Below the pieces are notes generated by a model, which was given only the letters and a program-made list of their open reading frames with translations, was not told the DNA's origin and ran no database searches. The position numbers and the translations under genes are program-made. From positions 1 to 64,000 of the forward strand of contig NZ_PDKF01000024.1 of NCBI RefSeq assembly GCF_004118855.1: 64,000 nucleotides of DNA, given 5' to 3'. Within the stretch, counting starts at the first letter, position 1. Every line of letters begins with the position of its first letter. Origin of the DNA: Arcobacter sp. CECT 8983. GTDB taxonomy: Bacteria; Campylobacterota; Campylobacteria; Campylobacterales; Arcobacteraceae. Positions 27,258-37,051 of the stretch are shown here, one piece after another.

Positions 27258-27277
27258 ATTTTACTTCATAAAAAATA

Positions 27278-27976
27278 TTATTCTTTAAATTCTAAGGTAT
27301 AACCTTTATTAGAATGGTTTCTTATAATTTCATAATAAGTTTTTTGTCTAATTTTATTAACAATATTTCTCATTGTATAAATAGACATATTTTTACCCTT
27401 CCAAACAACATCTTTAATCGTATCATAATCAACAACTTCACCTCTTTTAGAGATAAGAAGCTTCATAAAACCTTTTTCTAATCTTGTAAAATCAACTAAG
27501 CTTCCACCAGATTTAAAAAATTGATCTCTATACTCATCAAAGTAGATTCCATTGTTGAACTCTACTTTATCACCTCTTTTTGTTTGATTTAAACACATAA
27601 TAACAGATAACTTAATATCTTCTGGTCTTAAAGGCTTTGTCAAGAAAGTATATGCACTATTGTTAATTGCAACTACAATATCTTCATTACTTCCTCTATC
27701 AGAAATAACTATTTTTGGCAAAGTCGGAGCAACTTTTGTTATACCTGAACATGCTTCATCAAAATCTTTTGAAACAACATTTGTATCAATAATTGCCATA
27801 TCGAAGTTTTGATTTTTTAATAATTCAATTGCTTCAGTAGAACTTTTAACTAATACTAATTCCCTAAAGTATTCGTCAAACTCAATTTCAATACTATTTT
27901 GTACTTCACTATCATTACTTATTACAAGTAATTTTGCATTGTATAATTTTCTTATATTCTTTAAAGTTTTAAGCAT
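27278..27976 (-). CDS. Atypical response regulator with winged-helix output
   Basis: 232 residues. The receiver-like domain has the acceptor position Asp64 (AIIDTNVV) and the lysine in TKPLRPED, but the acidic pocket reads SNDSE instead of the usual Asp/Glu pair, so Mg2+ binding and phosphorylation may be weakened. The C-terminal part (about 140-232) is an OmpR-type winged helix ending GYTLEF. First gene of the four-gene cluster. Confidence 0.82.
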   Translation of the reverse strand: MLKTLKNIRKLYNAKLLVISNDSEVQNSIEIEFDEYFRELVLVKSSTEAIELLKNQNFDMAIIDTNVVSKDFDEACSGITKVAPTLPKIVISDRGSNEDIVVAINNSAYTFLTKPLRPEDIKLSVIMCLNQTKRGDKVEFNNGIYFDEYRDQFFKSGGSLVDFTRLEKGFMKLLISKRGEVVDYDTIKDVVWKGKNMSIYTMRNIVNKIRQKTYYEIIRNHSNKGYTLEFKE

Positions 27977-28079
27977 AATATCACTCTTTACTTAATAATT
28001 TTTAGCATTTTATCTAAAATAATTCAAATTGTCAAAGAAAAATTATTAAAAAATAAATTTATAATACACTATTTAAATA

Positions 28080-30782
28080 CTATTTCAGCTCTTGCCATGT
28101 ATTACCAACTGACTTTGACACTTTTAGAGGTATCTTTAAAGAATAAATATTTTCCATTATTTCTACTAATTTATTAGTTATTTTATCAACTTCAGACTCT
28201 TTTATCTCAAATATAAGTTCATCATGAATTTGAAGTAACATTCTTATATCTTCATTATCTTTAAATTCATTAAAAATTTTAATCATTGAAAGCTTTATTA
28301 AATCTGCTGCACTACCTTGAAATAATGTATTTACAGATTCTCTTAAGTATGCAGCTTTCATCATCGCATTTGCAGAATCAAAGTCAAAAAGTCTTCTTCT
28401 TTTTAATAAAGTCTCTACATAACCATTTTCTAAAGCAGCGTCTTCAACAGATTTAAAGTAATCTTTTACACTAACAAAAGCTTTAAAATATGACTCTATA
28501 TATTGCTTAGCTTCTTTTGTTGATATTCCTAATGTATCAGCAAGTTTTCTACTTCCCATTCCATAAAGTAGTCCAAAATTAATTGATTTTGCAATTGATC
28601 TTTTTTCTTTTGCTTCTTTTTCCCCAAAAATTTTCACCGCTGTTTGATGATGAATATCTAAATTATTATTGAAAGCATCAACTAAAGCCTTATCTTCACT
28701 AAAATGAGCAAGTAGTCTTAACTCAATTTGAGAATAATCAATACCAACTAATTTAAATCCATCTTTTGGAATAAATACACTTCTAATCAAAGACCCAGCT
28801 GGTGTTCTAACTGGTATATTTTGTAGGTTTGGATTTTTAGAACTTAATCTTCCAGTAGCCGTTCCTGTTTGTAAAAATGATGTATAAATTCTATTTTCAT
28901 TATCTTTTAAAGCCAATTCTAAAAGTGGTTCTATATATGTAGATTGTAATTTAAAAGCTTCTCTATACTCTAAAATTAAAGGAATTACTTCATGTTCATC
29001 ATATAGTTTTTGTAATACAAACTCATTTGTACTATATCCACTTTTTGTTTTTTTAGAAGGAGGAAGTTTTAAAGTATCAAACAATACTTCTCCAAGTTGT
29101 TTTGGAGAGTTGATATTGAACTCAACTCCAGACTTTTCATAAATATCTATTTTAAGTTCTTGAATATGTTTATTGTTTTTTTCTTTTAACTCTTCTAGTT
29201 TTTTAATATCAAGCTTTATTCCATTATCTTCCATATTTGCAAGTATATATATAAATTCAAACTCAACTTCATGTGCTAAGTTAATAAGATGCTCAGAATC
29301 TTTTTCTTTTAATTCATCAGTAAGTTTAAAATAAATATTTCTCGTAAATACAGCATCTTCAGCAGCATATTTACAAGCTTCATTAATATCTACATTTGAA
29401 AAATTTTCACCTTTTTTTACTACGTCTTTAAAACTAATCATCTCATGGTCATAATATTTTAAAGCTAAAGCATCAAGTCCAATTTTTGAGCTTGTATCTA
29501 ATAACCAAGCTAAAATCATGGTATCAGCAAAAAGATTTAATTCTATTCCTAATTGATTCTTAATAATTGCAAAATCATATTTAAAGTTTTGTAATACAAG
29601 TTTTCTTTTATTTAAGATTTCTATTGCCTGTTTTGCAACTTCTTTTGATATTTGATTTGATACGCCTAAATAATAATGTCCAATTGGTACATAATAACCT
29701 ATTCCCTCTTCATAAGAGAAAGAGAAACCTACTAAAGAGGCATTTCTTACATCTAAGTCTGTTGTTTCCGTATCAAAAGCAACAATAGCAATTTCAGGAA
29801 TTGACGAAACAACTTCTAAAAGCTTTTTTTCATCATCCAATAAAATATACTCTGTTTTTAGTTCTTTTTTTACTTCAACAGGCTTTTCTTCATAACCTTT
29901 TGGAATTGATGTTTTATAACTTAGTCCATCTTTTTCAACTTTTGAAATAATTCTATTTAAATCATATTCCATTAAAGTATCTGCTATTTTTAAAACAGGG
30001 TTTTCTTGGGGTAAAACATATTTTTCAATATCTTCAATAGCATGACACTCGGTATAAAGTGTTACAAGTTTCTTAGAAACATAAGCTAAATCTTTACCTT
30101 CTGTAAGTAAGTTTTTCCATCTTGTTTTTTCTATATTTTCTATATTTGCATAGATATTATCTAAATTATCAAACTGTTTAATTAATGCTTCTGCTGTTTT
30201 AGCCCCTACTCCTTTTACTCCAGGAACATTATCAGCACTATCCCCTAAAAGAGACTGATAATCTGTAAATTGTGCTGGTGTTACACCATATTTATCATAA
30301 CATTTTTGTTCATCTACTACTGATTTTTTAATTGGGTCAAATAAATAAACATTATCATCTATTAATTGATATAAATCCTTATCATGAGAAACAACTCTAA
30401 CAGCAAGGTTTTTCTCTTTTGCATCCTTTGCAATTGAGGCTATAACATCATCGGCTTCATATCCATCTTCCATTGCTATTTGAAATCCCATTTTTTCAAT
30501 CCAATCAATTGCAACAGGTAATTGTTTTAATAAATCTTCTGGAACATCAGGTCTATGAGATTTATATTCATTATAAATTTCTTTTCTAAAAGTATCACCC
30601 TTAGAATCAAGTGCAAATACTAGATAATCTGTTTGAAAATCTCTACCTATATTTGAAATAAAGTTCATAAATCCTGTTAAAAGTCCTGTTGGAAAACCAC
30701 TTTTTGATTTTAAAGGGGGTAATGCGTAATAAGCTCTAAATAAAAAACCAAAGGTATCAATAACTGTAATTGTTTTTTTCAT
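28080..30782 (-). CDS. polA: DNA polymerase I
   Basis: 900 residues with three domains: 5'-3' exonuclease (about 1-290), 3'-5' exonuclease whose first motif FDTETTDL is intact, and polymerase with motif A DYSQIELRLLAHFSED, motif B and motif C QIHDELIFE. It fills gaps and removes primers in replication and repair. An intact proofreading motif is worth noting since many PolA have lost it. Single-gene unit, divergent from a histidine kinase. Confidence 0.97.
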   Translation of the reverse strand: MKKTITVIDTFGFLFRAYYALPPLKSKSGFPTGLLTGFMNFISNIGRDFQTDYLVFALDSKGDTFRKEIYNEYKSHRPDVPEDLLKQLPVAIDWIEKMGFQIAMEDGYEADDVIASIAKDAKEKNLAVRVVSHDKDLYQLIDDNVYLFDPIKKSVVDEQKCYDKYGVTPAQFTDYQSLLGDSADNVPGVKGVGAKTAEALIKQFDNLDNIYANIENIEKTRWKNLLTEGKDLAYVSKKLVTLYTECHAIEDIEKYVLPQENPVLKIADTLMEYDLNRIISKVEKDGLSYKTSIPKGYEEKPVEVKKELKTEYILLDDEKKLLEVVSSIPEIAIVAFDTETTDLDVRNASLVGFSFSYEEGIGYYVPIGHYYLGVSNQISKEVAKQAIEILNKRKLVLQNFKYDFAIIKNQLGIELNLFADTMILAWLLDTSSKIGLDALALKYYDHEMISFKDVVKKGENFSNVDINEACKYAAEDAVFTRNIYFKLTDELKEKDSEHLINLAHEVEFEFIYILANMEDNGIKLDIKKLEELKEKNNKHIQELKIDIYEKSGVEFNINSPKQLGEVLFDTLKLPPSKKTKSGYSTNEFVLQKLYDEHEVIPLILEYREAFKLQSTYIEPLLELALKDNENRIYTSFLQTGTATGRLSSKNPNLQNIPVRTPAGSLIRSVFIPKDGFKLVGIDYSQIELRLLAHFSEDKALVDAFNNNLDIHHQTAVKIFGEKEAKEKRSIAKSINFGLLYGMGSRKLADTLGISTKEAKQYIESYFKAFVSVKDYFKSVEDAALENGYVETLLKRRRLFDFDSANAMMKAAYLRESVNTLFQGSAADLIKLSMIKIFNEFKDNEDIRMLLQIHDELIFEIKESEVDKITNKLVEIMENIYSLKIPLKVSKSVGNTWQELK

Positions 30783-30883
30783 AAATTATTTCTCTCAAAA
30801 TTATATTTTTTAAATAATGTACTCTTGTTTAAAGATATTATATTATAATAAAAAGAACTGAAAATAAGGTTTATTTACTAACA

Positions 30884-32407
30884 ATGAATGAAATAGAAAA
30901 ATTACAAAGAAATAATCATGAGTTACAAGAAATAATAAATAACTCTTGGGATGGTATTGGAATCATAGATTATGATACTAATCTTGTATATTTAAATAAT
31001 GCTTTTGTTCCTATGCTAGGGTTTAAAAAGAATGAACTAAAAAATAAACCTTTCCTTGACTTGATGGAAGAAGAGTATAAAAAACCTTTTTTTAAACTTT
31101 TAAAAAAAGATTTTGAAGAGAATAAATATAAAGCAGAGATTGATATTGCTTGCCTAAGAAAAGATAATCAAAAAATATTTTTAAAAGTAACTATTTCTTC
31201 AATGCTTAATAAAAATCTTTTTGTTATAAATGCAAAAGATATTACAAGTAATATATCTGATGAACAAATTATTGATGATTTTGTAGTTTCAATGCATACA
31301 GATCTTCATGGACATATAACAAAAATAAGTAAAGCTTTTTTAGAGTTTTTTTCTTTTGATAAAGATTCACTAATTGGAGAGCATTACAGTAAGATAATTC
31401 ATGAAGATATAGATCCAATTGTTTTTAAAAATATTAATAAGTCATTACTTACTTTTCAAGAATATAGTGGAAAGATAAAAGCTAAAAATAGTCTAAATGA
31501 AGCTATTTGGTTAAATATGAAGGCAAAAGCTATTTTCAATAAATATGGAGATATTACAGCTTATACATATCTCTTATTTGATATCACAAAGGATGTTACA
31601 TCTAAAGATGAAACTTCAATTTTAAGTAAACAGGTTGAAAACTCAAAAAAAGAAATTGATATCAAAAATAAACTTCTTCAAGAACAATCAAAACTTTCAA
31701 TTATGAATGAAACTTTACAAAGGTTATCCCATGAATGGAGACAACCTTTAAACTTTATTTCTATTCAAGCCCAAAAACTAGAACTTGAATACTCAATGGG
31801 AAATGAACCATCTATAGATGAGACTTTAAATGTATTAGATAATATAAAAGAAGAAGCAAATAATCTATCAAATACAATAGAAAATTTTTCAGAATTTTTA
31901 AAACCAAGTAATAAAAAAAGTGAAATAAATATTCGAAACTTTTTTGACAAGCTAAAAGAATCATTTAAAAATAAGATAGATGATTTTTCTTTTGCTTTAA
32001 ACATTCAAATAAATGATGATTTGTCTTTTTTATCATATGAAGAAGATTTAAAAACACTATTTTCAAATATTTTAAATAACTCTATAGAAAATTTTGATAA
32101 AAATAATATCACTAATAGAAAAATTGATATAACCCAAAGTTTTGAAAGTGGAAAGTTATATTTTAATATTTGTGATAATGCAGGTGGAATAGATGATTCA
32201 ATTTTAAATAAAATTTTTGAACCATATTTTTCAACAAAGGCTGAAAAGAATGGTGTCGGATTAGGATTATATATTTGTAAAATGATTGTAAACTTACATT
32301 TAGATGGTATAATTACAGCCACAAGTGAAAATCAAAATACAATTATAAAGATTTCAATACCTATAGAAGAGGATTTAATTAATGATAATAATACCAGCAA
32401 GACTTAA
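30884..32407 (+). CDS. Soluble PAS-PAS sensor histidine kinase
   Basis: 507 residues, no membrane helix. Two PAS domains (about 8-125 and 135-245), a coiled coil, then the kinase core with His283 in SHEWRQPL, N-box LNNSIENF, G1 DNAGGI and G2 GVGLGL. No adjacent response regulator. Its last 26 bases overlap the kdsB start, an unusual link of a sensor to lipopolysaccharide synthesis. Confidence 0.88.
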   Translation: MNEIEKLQRNNHELQEIINNSWDGIGIIDYDTNLVYLNNAFVPMLGFKKNELKNKPFLDLMEEEYKKPFFKLLKKDFEENKYKAEIDIACLRKDNQKIFLKVTISSMLNKNLFVINAKDITSNISDEQIIDDFVVSMHTDLHGHITKISKAFLEFFSFDKDSLIGEHYSKIIHEDIDPIVFKNINKSLLTFQEYSGKIKAKNSLNEAIWLNMKAKAIFNKYGDITAYTYLLFDITKDVTSKDETSILSKQVENSKKEIDIKNKLLQEQSKLSIMNETLQRLSHEWRQPLNFISIQAQKLELEYSMGNEPSIDETLNVLDNIKEEANNLSNTIENFSEFLKPSNKKSEINIRNFFDKLKESFKNKIDDFSFALNIQINDDLSFLSYEEDLKTLFSNILNNSIENFDKNNITNRKIDITQSFESGKLYFNICDNAGGIDDSILNKIFEPYFSTKAEKNGVGLGLYICKMIVNLHLDGIITATSENQNTIIKISIPIEEDLINDNNTSKT

Positions 32408-33107
32408 TTCAAGTAGATTTGAAAATAAAATATTAGTTGATATATTAGGTTTACCTATGGTTATAAGAACTGCTAAACAAGTTAGTTCTTTAGATAAAGT
32501 AGTAATTGCTACAGATTCACAAGAAGTTATTGATTTAGCAAAAGAACATGGTTTTGATGCAGTTATGACATCAAGTGAACATCAAAGTGGTACAGATAGA
32601 ATAAATGAAGCGGTAAATAAGTTAAATTTAGATGAAGATGAAATTATTGTAAATGTACAAGCTGATGAACCATTTATAGAAGAAGATGTTATTAAAGCTG
32701 TTATAAATAGAGTTAAAAAAGTAAAAGAAAATGATGAAGATATTATGATAACATCATGTTACAAAAAAATATCTTCTGAATTAGCTGATGATCCAAACCA
32801 TGTAAAAGTTGTTTTAGATGAAAATAAAAATGCTATTTATTTTTCAAGGGCAAAAGTTCCATATCATAGAGACCACTATGAAAACTCTCAATATTTTGGA
32901 CATTTAGGAATTTATGGTTTTACAAAAAAATCATTAAATTTATTTTGTAGCCTAAACTCATCTATTTTAGAAAATGTAGAAAAATTAGAGCAATTAAGAG
33001 CAATAGATAATGGTCATAAAATAGCGATGGTAGAAGTAGAGTCAAAATCATTTGGTATTGATACACAAGAGGACTTACAAAATGCCCTTAAGATTTTTAA
33101 TAAGTAA
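32382..33107 (+). CDS. kdsB: CMP-KDO synthetase (3-deoxy-manno-octulosonate cytidylyltransferase)
   Basis: 241 residues, starting MIIIPARLNSSRFENKIL, the KdsB nucleotide-binding motif. It activates KDO with CTP for lipid A inner core. AGAGGA inside the preceding kinase gene is eight bases before the ATG, supporting this overlapping start. Confidence 0.95.
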   Translation: MIIIPARLNSSRFENKILVDILGLPMVIRTAKQVSSLDKVVIATDSQEVIDLAKEHGFDAVMTSSEHQSGTDRINEAVNKLNLDEDEIIVNVQADEPFIEEDVIKAVINRVKKVKENDEDIMITSCYKKISSELADDPNHVKVVLDENKNAIYFSRAKVPYHRDHYENSQYFGHLGIYGFTKKSLNLFCSLNSSILENVEKLEQLRAIDNGHKIAMVEVESKSFGIDTQEDLQNALKIFNK

Positions 33108-33166
33108 CTTCATGTTATAATGTAATATAAAAATATAAACTATTATTAAAGTTAAAGGCACTATTT

Positions 33167-34483
33167 ATGAATAAAGAGATATTAAAAGATATTAATGTTT
33201 TATATGTAGAAGATGAAGATGATGTAAGAGAATTTACCAGTAAAACTATTAGTACAATTGTAAATAGTGTAGTAACAGCAAAAAATGGGGTAGAAGGCTT
33301 AGAAAAATTTGAAGAAAATAAAGATATTAATTTAATCTTGACAGATATTAATATGCCTAAAATGGGTGGTCTTGAAATGTGTGCTGAGATTAGAAAAGTA
33401 GATAATGAGATTCCAATTGTAATTACAAGTGCCCATAGTGACCCAGGTTTTTTAAAAAAAGCTATTGATGTAAAAGTTAGTGCATATGCTATGAAACCAA
33501 TTGACCTTTATCATCTAATAGAAAGTATGATTAAAGCAGTAGAACCAATATTTTTAAGAAAAAAACTTGAGCATGTTAATTTAACATTAGCTAATAAGGT
33601 TGAAGAAGCAATAAATCAAACTAAATCAATTCTTGATGCCCAAGATAATATGGTGATTCTAACGGATTTAGAAAAAACAATAGATGCAAATAAAAAATTC
33701 CTTGAATATTTTGAAGTTAAAAACTTAAAAGATTTTTTACAAAAGTATAACTCCTTACTAGATGTACTTAAAAAAGATAATAACCTTCTAAAAAAAGATA
33801 TATTTGAAGATAGCAAAAACTGGATAAGCAAACTTTCTAATTTAAGCGAAATAGATAGAATTGTCAAAATAAAAAATAAAAATGGTGAAGATAGAGTATT
33901 TACAATTAATATTGATGACTATGAACAAAAAGGAGAGCATTATGTTATCTCTTTTACTGATATTACAGAATTAAAAGAGAAATCAAATCTTTTAGAATAT
34001 CAAGCAAATCATGACCAATTAACAGGTCTATTTAATAGACAAAAATTTAATGAAATATTCAAAAAAGAGATTAAAAGAGAAAAAAGATACAAAAATAATC
34101 TATCATTAATTATTTTTGACATTGATAACTTTAAAAGTATTAATGATGAGTTTGGACATAATGTAGGAGATGAAGTATTAAAAGTAATTGCAAAAGTTCT
34201 TTTAGAAAGCATTAGAGAACATGATTGCGTTGCTAGATGGGGAGGTGAAGAGTTTTTAGTGTTATTACCCCAAACAGATGAATATGGTGCAAAAAAAGTT
34301 GCAGAAAAAATTAGAGAAGCAATTGCAAAATATAAGAAAGAGGATTTACCAAAACAAATAACTGCAAGTTTTGGGATTGCAAAATTAAAAGAAGATGATG
34401 ATGAAGTAAGTATTCTAAAAAAAGCAGATGATGCGCTATATGAAGCTAAAAAAAAGGGTAAAAATAGAGTTGAAGTTTTTTAA
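33167..34483 (+). CDS. Response-regulator diguanylate cyclase
   Basis: 438 residues. Receiver (about 8-125) with Asp60 in [10 protein letters not shown], a PAS-like middle part (about 150-270), and a canonical GGDEF domain (about 275-438) with [20 protein letters not shown] and the active-site GGEEF at 359-363. It should make c-di-GMP from two GTP when phosphorylated. Contrast with the two degenerate GGDEF proteins at 54073-55967. The stop overlaps lptB by four bases. Confidence 0.93.
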   Translation: MNKEILKDINVLYVEDEDDVREFTSKTISTIVNSVVTAKNGVEGLEKFEENKDINLILTDINMPKMGGLEMCAEIRKVDNEIPIVITSAHSDPGFLKKAIDVKVSAYAMKPIDLYHLIESMIKAVEPIFLRKKLEHVNLTLANKVEEAINQTKSILDAQDNMVILTDLEKTIDANKKFLEYFEVKNLKDFLQKYNSLLDVLKKDNNLLKKDIFEDSKNWISKLSNLSEIDRIVKIKNKNGEDRVFTINIDDYEQKGEHYVISFTDITELKEKSNLLEYQANHDQLTGLFNRQKFNEIFKKEIKREKRYKNNLSLIIFDIDNFKSINDEFGHNVGDEVLKVIAKVLLESIREHDCVARWGGEEFLVLLPQTDEYGAKKVAEKIREAIAKYKKEDLPKQITASFGIAKLKEDDDEVSILKKADDALYEAKKKGKNRVEVF

Positions 34484-35202
34484 AAACTAAAACTCTCTCC
34501 TAAATAGTGTTCTCTTACACTACCATCACTTTTTATATCTTCTGCATTTCCAGAAGCTAATAAAGACCCATTTTTCATAACATAAGCTCTATGACAAATC
34601 TGTAATGTTTCTCTTACATTGTGATCTGTAATTAAAATTCCAATACCAAATTTTGTTAATTCATTGATAATTTCTTGAATATCCTTAACAGCAATTGGAT
34701 CAACCCCTGCAAAAGGTTCATCTAGAAGTAAAAACTTTGGTTTTGATACTAAAGCTCTAGCAATCTCTGTTCTTCTTCTTTCTCCACCAGATAAAGAGAT
34801 ACCTTTTCTTTGTCTAATTGGTTCAATATTAAATACTTCAAGTAAATCTTCTACTCTTTTTCTTTGCTCTTTTTTATCTTTTGTGATAATTTCTGCTGCA
34901 AGTAAAAGATTATCTTCAACACTTAAATCCTTAAAAATAGATGATTCTTGAGGTAAGTACCCTATTCCTTTTAATGCTCTTTTGTGTAAAGGAAGCTTTG
35001 TAATCTCTTCTTCATCAAAAAATACTTTTCCACTTGTTGGTGCAACTAAGCCACAAACAGTATAAAAAGTAGTTGTTTTTCCTGCACCATTTGGTCCTAA
35101 TAAACCTACAATTTCTCCTGAATTCACCTCAAGTGAAATTCCATGTAAAATTTGTGTTTTTTTGATACTCTTTTTAATATCTTCTATTCTTAATTTACTC
35201 AT
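34480..35202 (-). CDS. lptB: LPS export ABC transporter ATPase
   Basis: 240 residues. Walker A GPNGAGKT (36-43), signature LSGGERRR, Walker [13 protein letters not shown] and switch His in LITDHNV. LptB with LptFG extracts LPS from the inner membrane. The start overlaps tsaE by eight bases. kdsB nearby belongs to the same envelope pathway though on the other strand. Confidence 0.95.
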   Translation of the reverse strand: MSKLRIEDIKKSIKKTQILHGISLEVNSGEIVGLLGPNGAGKTTTFYTVCGLVAPTSGKVFFDEEEITKLPLHKRALKGIGYLPQESSIFKDLSVEDNLLLAAEIITKDKKEQRKRVEDLLEVFNIEPIRQRKGISLSGGERRRTEIARALVSKPKFLLLDEPFAGVDPIAVKDIQEIINELTKFGIGILITDHNVRETLQICHRAYVMKNGSLLASGNAEDIKSDGSVREHYLGESFSF

Positions 35203-35608
35203 TTATAATATATTGCCTTTTATCATCATCTTTTTTTATATTTAATACTAATACTTCAAAGCCATAAGATTTTAATAACTCTTCTAAACGTTCATCACCC
35301 CACTCTACAAAGTGAATACCATTTTTTTCGAACTCTTCTAATAAACCTAAAGAGATAAAATCCTCTAAACTTTTATTATAAACATCATAATGGAAAACTT
35401 TTTCAGAATAAATTGATTGTAAAGAGAATGTTGGAGAATTAACAATATCATCTAAACCTAAACTCTTTACAAAATGTTTTACAAAAGTAGTTTTTCCACT
35501 TGCTAAGTCACCTCTTAAAATAATAATGCAATTATCTTGTTTTGACTTTATTAAAGAAGAGACTTTTTTTACTATTTTATCAATTTCATTTAAAGCTAAA
35601 ATCAACAT
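35195..35608 (-). CDS. tsaE: tRNA threonylcarbamoyladenosine biosynthesis ATPase
   Basis: 137 residues. Walker A GDLASGKT at 33-40, and the TsaE pattern VNSPTFSL and FHYDVYN. It supports t6A formation at position 37 of ANN-decoding tRNAs together with TsaB and TsaD. Overlaps lptB downstream; trpD ends six bases upstream. Confidence 0.94.
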   Translation of the reverse strand: MLILALNEIDKIVKKVSSLIKSKQDNCIIILRGDLASGKTTFVKHFVKSLGLDDIVNSPTFSLQSIYSEKVFHYDVYNKSLEDFISLGLLEEFEKNGIHFVEWGDERLEELLKSYGFEVLVLNIKKDDDKRQYIINE

Positions 35609-35614
35609 CTTTTC

Positions 35615-36598
35615 CTAGCTTAATTTTAAAGATACATCAATTATTTCTTCCAATTTAGCTTTTGCTTTTCCACTTTGAATAGTCTCTTTTGCAATCTCTA
35701 TACCTTCTTTTATATCTCTAGCTTTATCATCTACTTGTAATGCTGCAGCTGCATTTAACAAGACGATATCAAGTTTTGCACCCTCTTCTTCATTAGATAA
35801 TATTGCTTTTGTAATCTTTGCATTATCAACTGCATCTCCACCTAATATTGCTTCTTTAGTAGATAACTTCATTCCATATTCTTGTGGGTCTATAATAAAG
35901 TCATTAGTTCTTTGATTGATTAAACTAGTTGCATAAGTTACATCACTTATAGATATTTCATCCATCCCATCTTTTGAACTTACAACCATCGCTCTATTTG
36001 TATCTAATAAAGTAAGTGCCGTAATCATTTTATTAATATAAGAATCACTAAATACACCTATCAATTGTTTAGATACAGTTGCAGGATTAGCTAAAGGTCC
36101 TAAAATATTAAATATTGTTCTATGTGGAATTGATCTTCTAATTGGCATAACATATTTCATTGCAGGATGATGATTTTGTGCAAACATAAAACAAAAACCA
36201 GTGTCTTCTAACATCTTCGCTGTATTTTCTATAGAATGGTTTAAATTTAATCCAAGTGCTTCTAACATATCTGCACTACCACTCTTACTTGTAATACTTC
36301 GATTTCCATGTTTAGCAACATAACACCCACATGCAGATAAAAGAATTGAAACAGTAGTTGAGATATTGAATGAATTTGATTTATCCCCACCTGTCCCGCA
36401 ATTATCAATTATTTTTTCTTTTAAACTATAATGTACAGGCAATGGAATTAAATGGTCCCTCATAGCACTAGCAGCACCTGCTATTTCAGCAGCAGTTTCG
36501 CCTCTTTTATATAATTCAATTAAATATTCTTTAACTTCTTCTTCGGGCAATTTATTTTCAAAAATGTCATCAAATTTTAATTTTGCCATATTAAACAT
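35615..36598 (-). CDS. trpD: Anthranilate phosphoribosyltransferase
   Basis: 327 residues. The PRPP motif DNCGTGGDKSNSFNIST and KHGNRSITSKSGSADML are clear TrpD signatures. It attaches phosphoribose to anthranilate in tryptophan synthesis. The other trp genes are not adjacent; trpB is at 49461 without trpA, so the pathway is dispersed. AAGGA from the end of the upstream S4 gene is seven bases before the ATG; a second ATG lies three codons in. Confidence 0.95.
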   Translation of the reverse strand: MFNMAKLKFDDIFENKLPEEEVKEYLIELYKRGETAAEIAGAASAMRDHLIPLPVHYSLKEKIIDNCGTGGDKSNSFNISTTVSILLSACGCYVAKHGNRSITSKSGSADMLEALGLNLNHSIENTAKMLEDTGFCFMFAQNHHPAMKYVMPIRRSIPHRTIFNILGPLANPATVSKQLIGVFSDSYINKMITALTLLDTNRAMVVSSKDGMDEISISDVTYATSLINQRTNDFIIDPQEYGMKLSTKEAILGGDAVDNAKITKAILSNEEEGAKLDIVLLNAAAALQVDDKARDIKEGIEIAKETIQSGKAKAKLEEIIDVSLKLS

Positions 36599-36602
36599 AC
36601 TC

Positions 36603-36854
36603 TTATCCTTGCACTCTTTTTACATATTCATCCATTTTTGATTTTGGAGTGGATTTTGTAGTTGGTATTTGAAGAACTTCAAATTTATCAGTTCTTTCAA
36701 GGTATTTTATTTCAATAATATCTCCAACTTTTACCTCTTTTGCTTTTTTAACAGCTTGTCCATTTATAAAGACAACTTTGTGCTCAAGCATATCTTCAGC
36801 AACAGCTCTTCTTTTAGTTATATTAACTGCATTTAAATATTTATCTATTCTCAT
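36603..36854 (-). CDS. S4-domain RNA-binding protein (HslR-like)
   Basis: 83 residues making a single S4 domain: MRIDKYLNAVNITKRRAVAED then GDIIEIKY. Family members such as Hsp15 bind RNA of stalled 50S subunits. It precedes trpD by four bases and is likely first in the trpD-tsaE-lptB operon. Confidence 0.88.
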   Translation of the reverse strand: MRIDKYLNAVNITKRRAVAEDMLEHKVVFINGQAVKKAKEVKVGDIIEIKYLERTDKFEVLQIPTTKSTPKSKMDEYVKRVQG

Positions 36855-37024
36855 AGTTTAAATTATATCTAAAACTATTTAAAAACACTTTTTTACAAAT
36901 AAGTAAAAATTTTTAAAAATAAAGTAAAAGTAAAAAAAAATGATACTTTTAAAACACTATGTTCTATTATACTTTTTTTAACAATTGAAATATAAGTAAA
37001 TAAAATTTAAATCTCACATATTTC

Positions 37025-37048
37025 AAGTACTCAAAAAGGGAGGTACTT
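37025..37048 (+). promoter_or_regulatory. Hairpin enclosing the ribosome site of the chemoreceptor gene
   Basis: AAGTAC (37025-37030) and GTACTT (43-48 of the same hundred) pair around a 12-base loop holding most of the GGGAGG ribosome site. It could modulate translation but may be chance. The rest of the 197-base gap upstream (36855-37024) is AT-rich with no clear element. Confidence 0.3.
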
Positions 37049-37051
37049 ATT

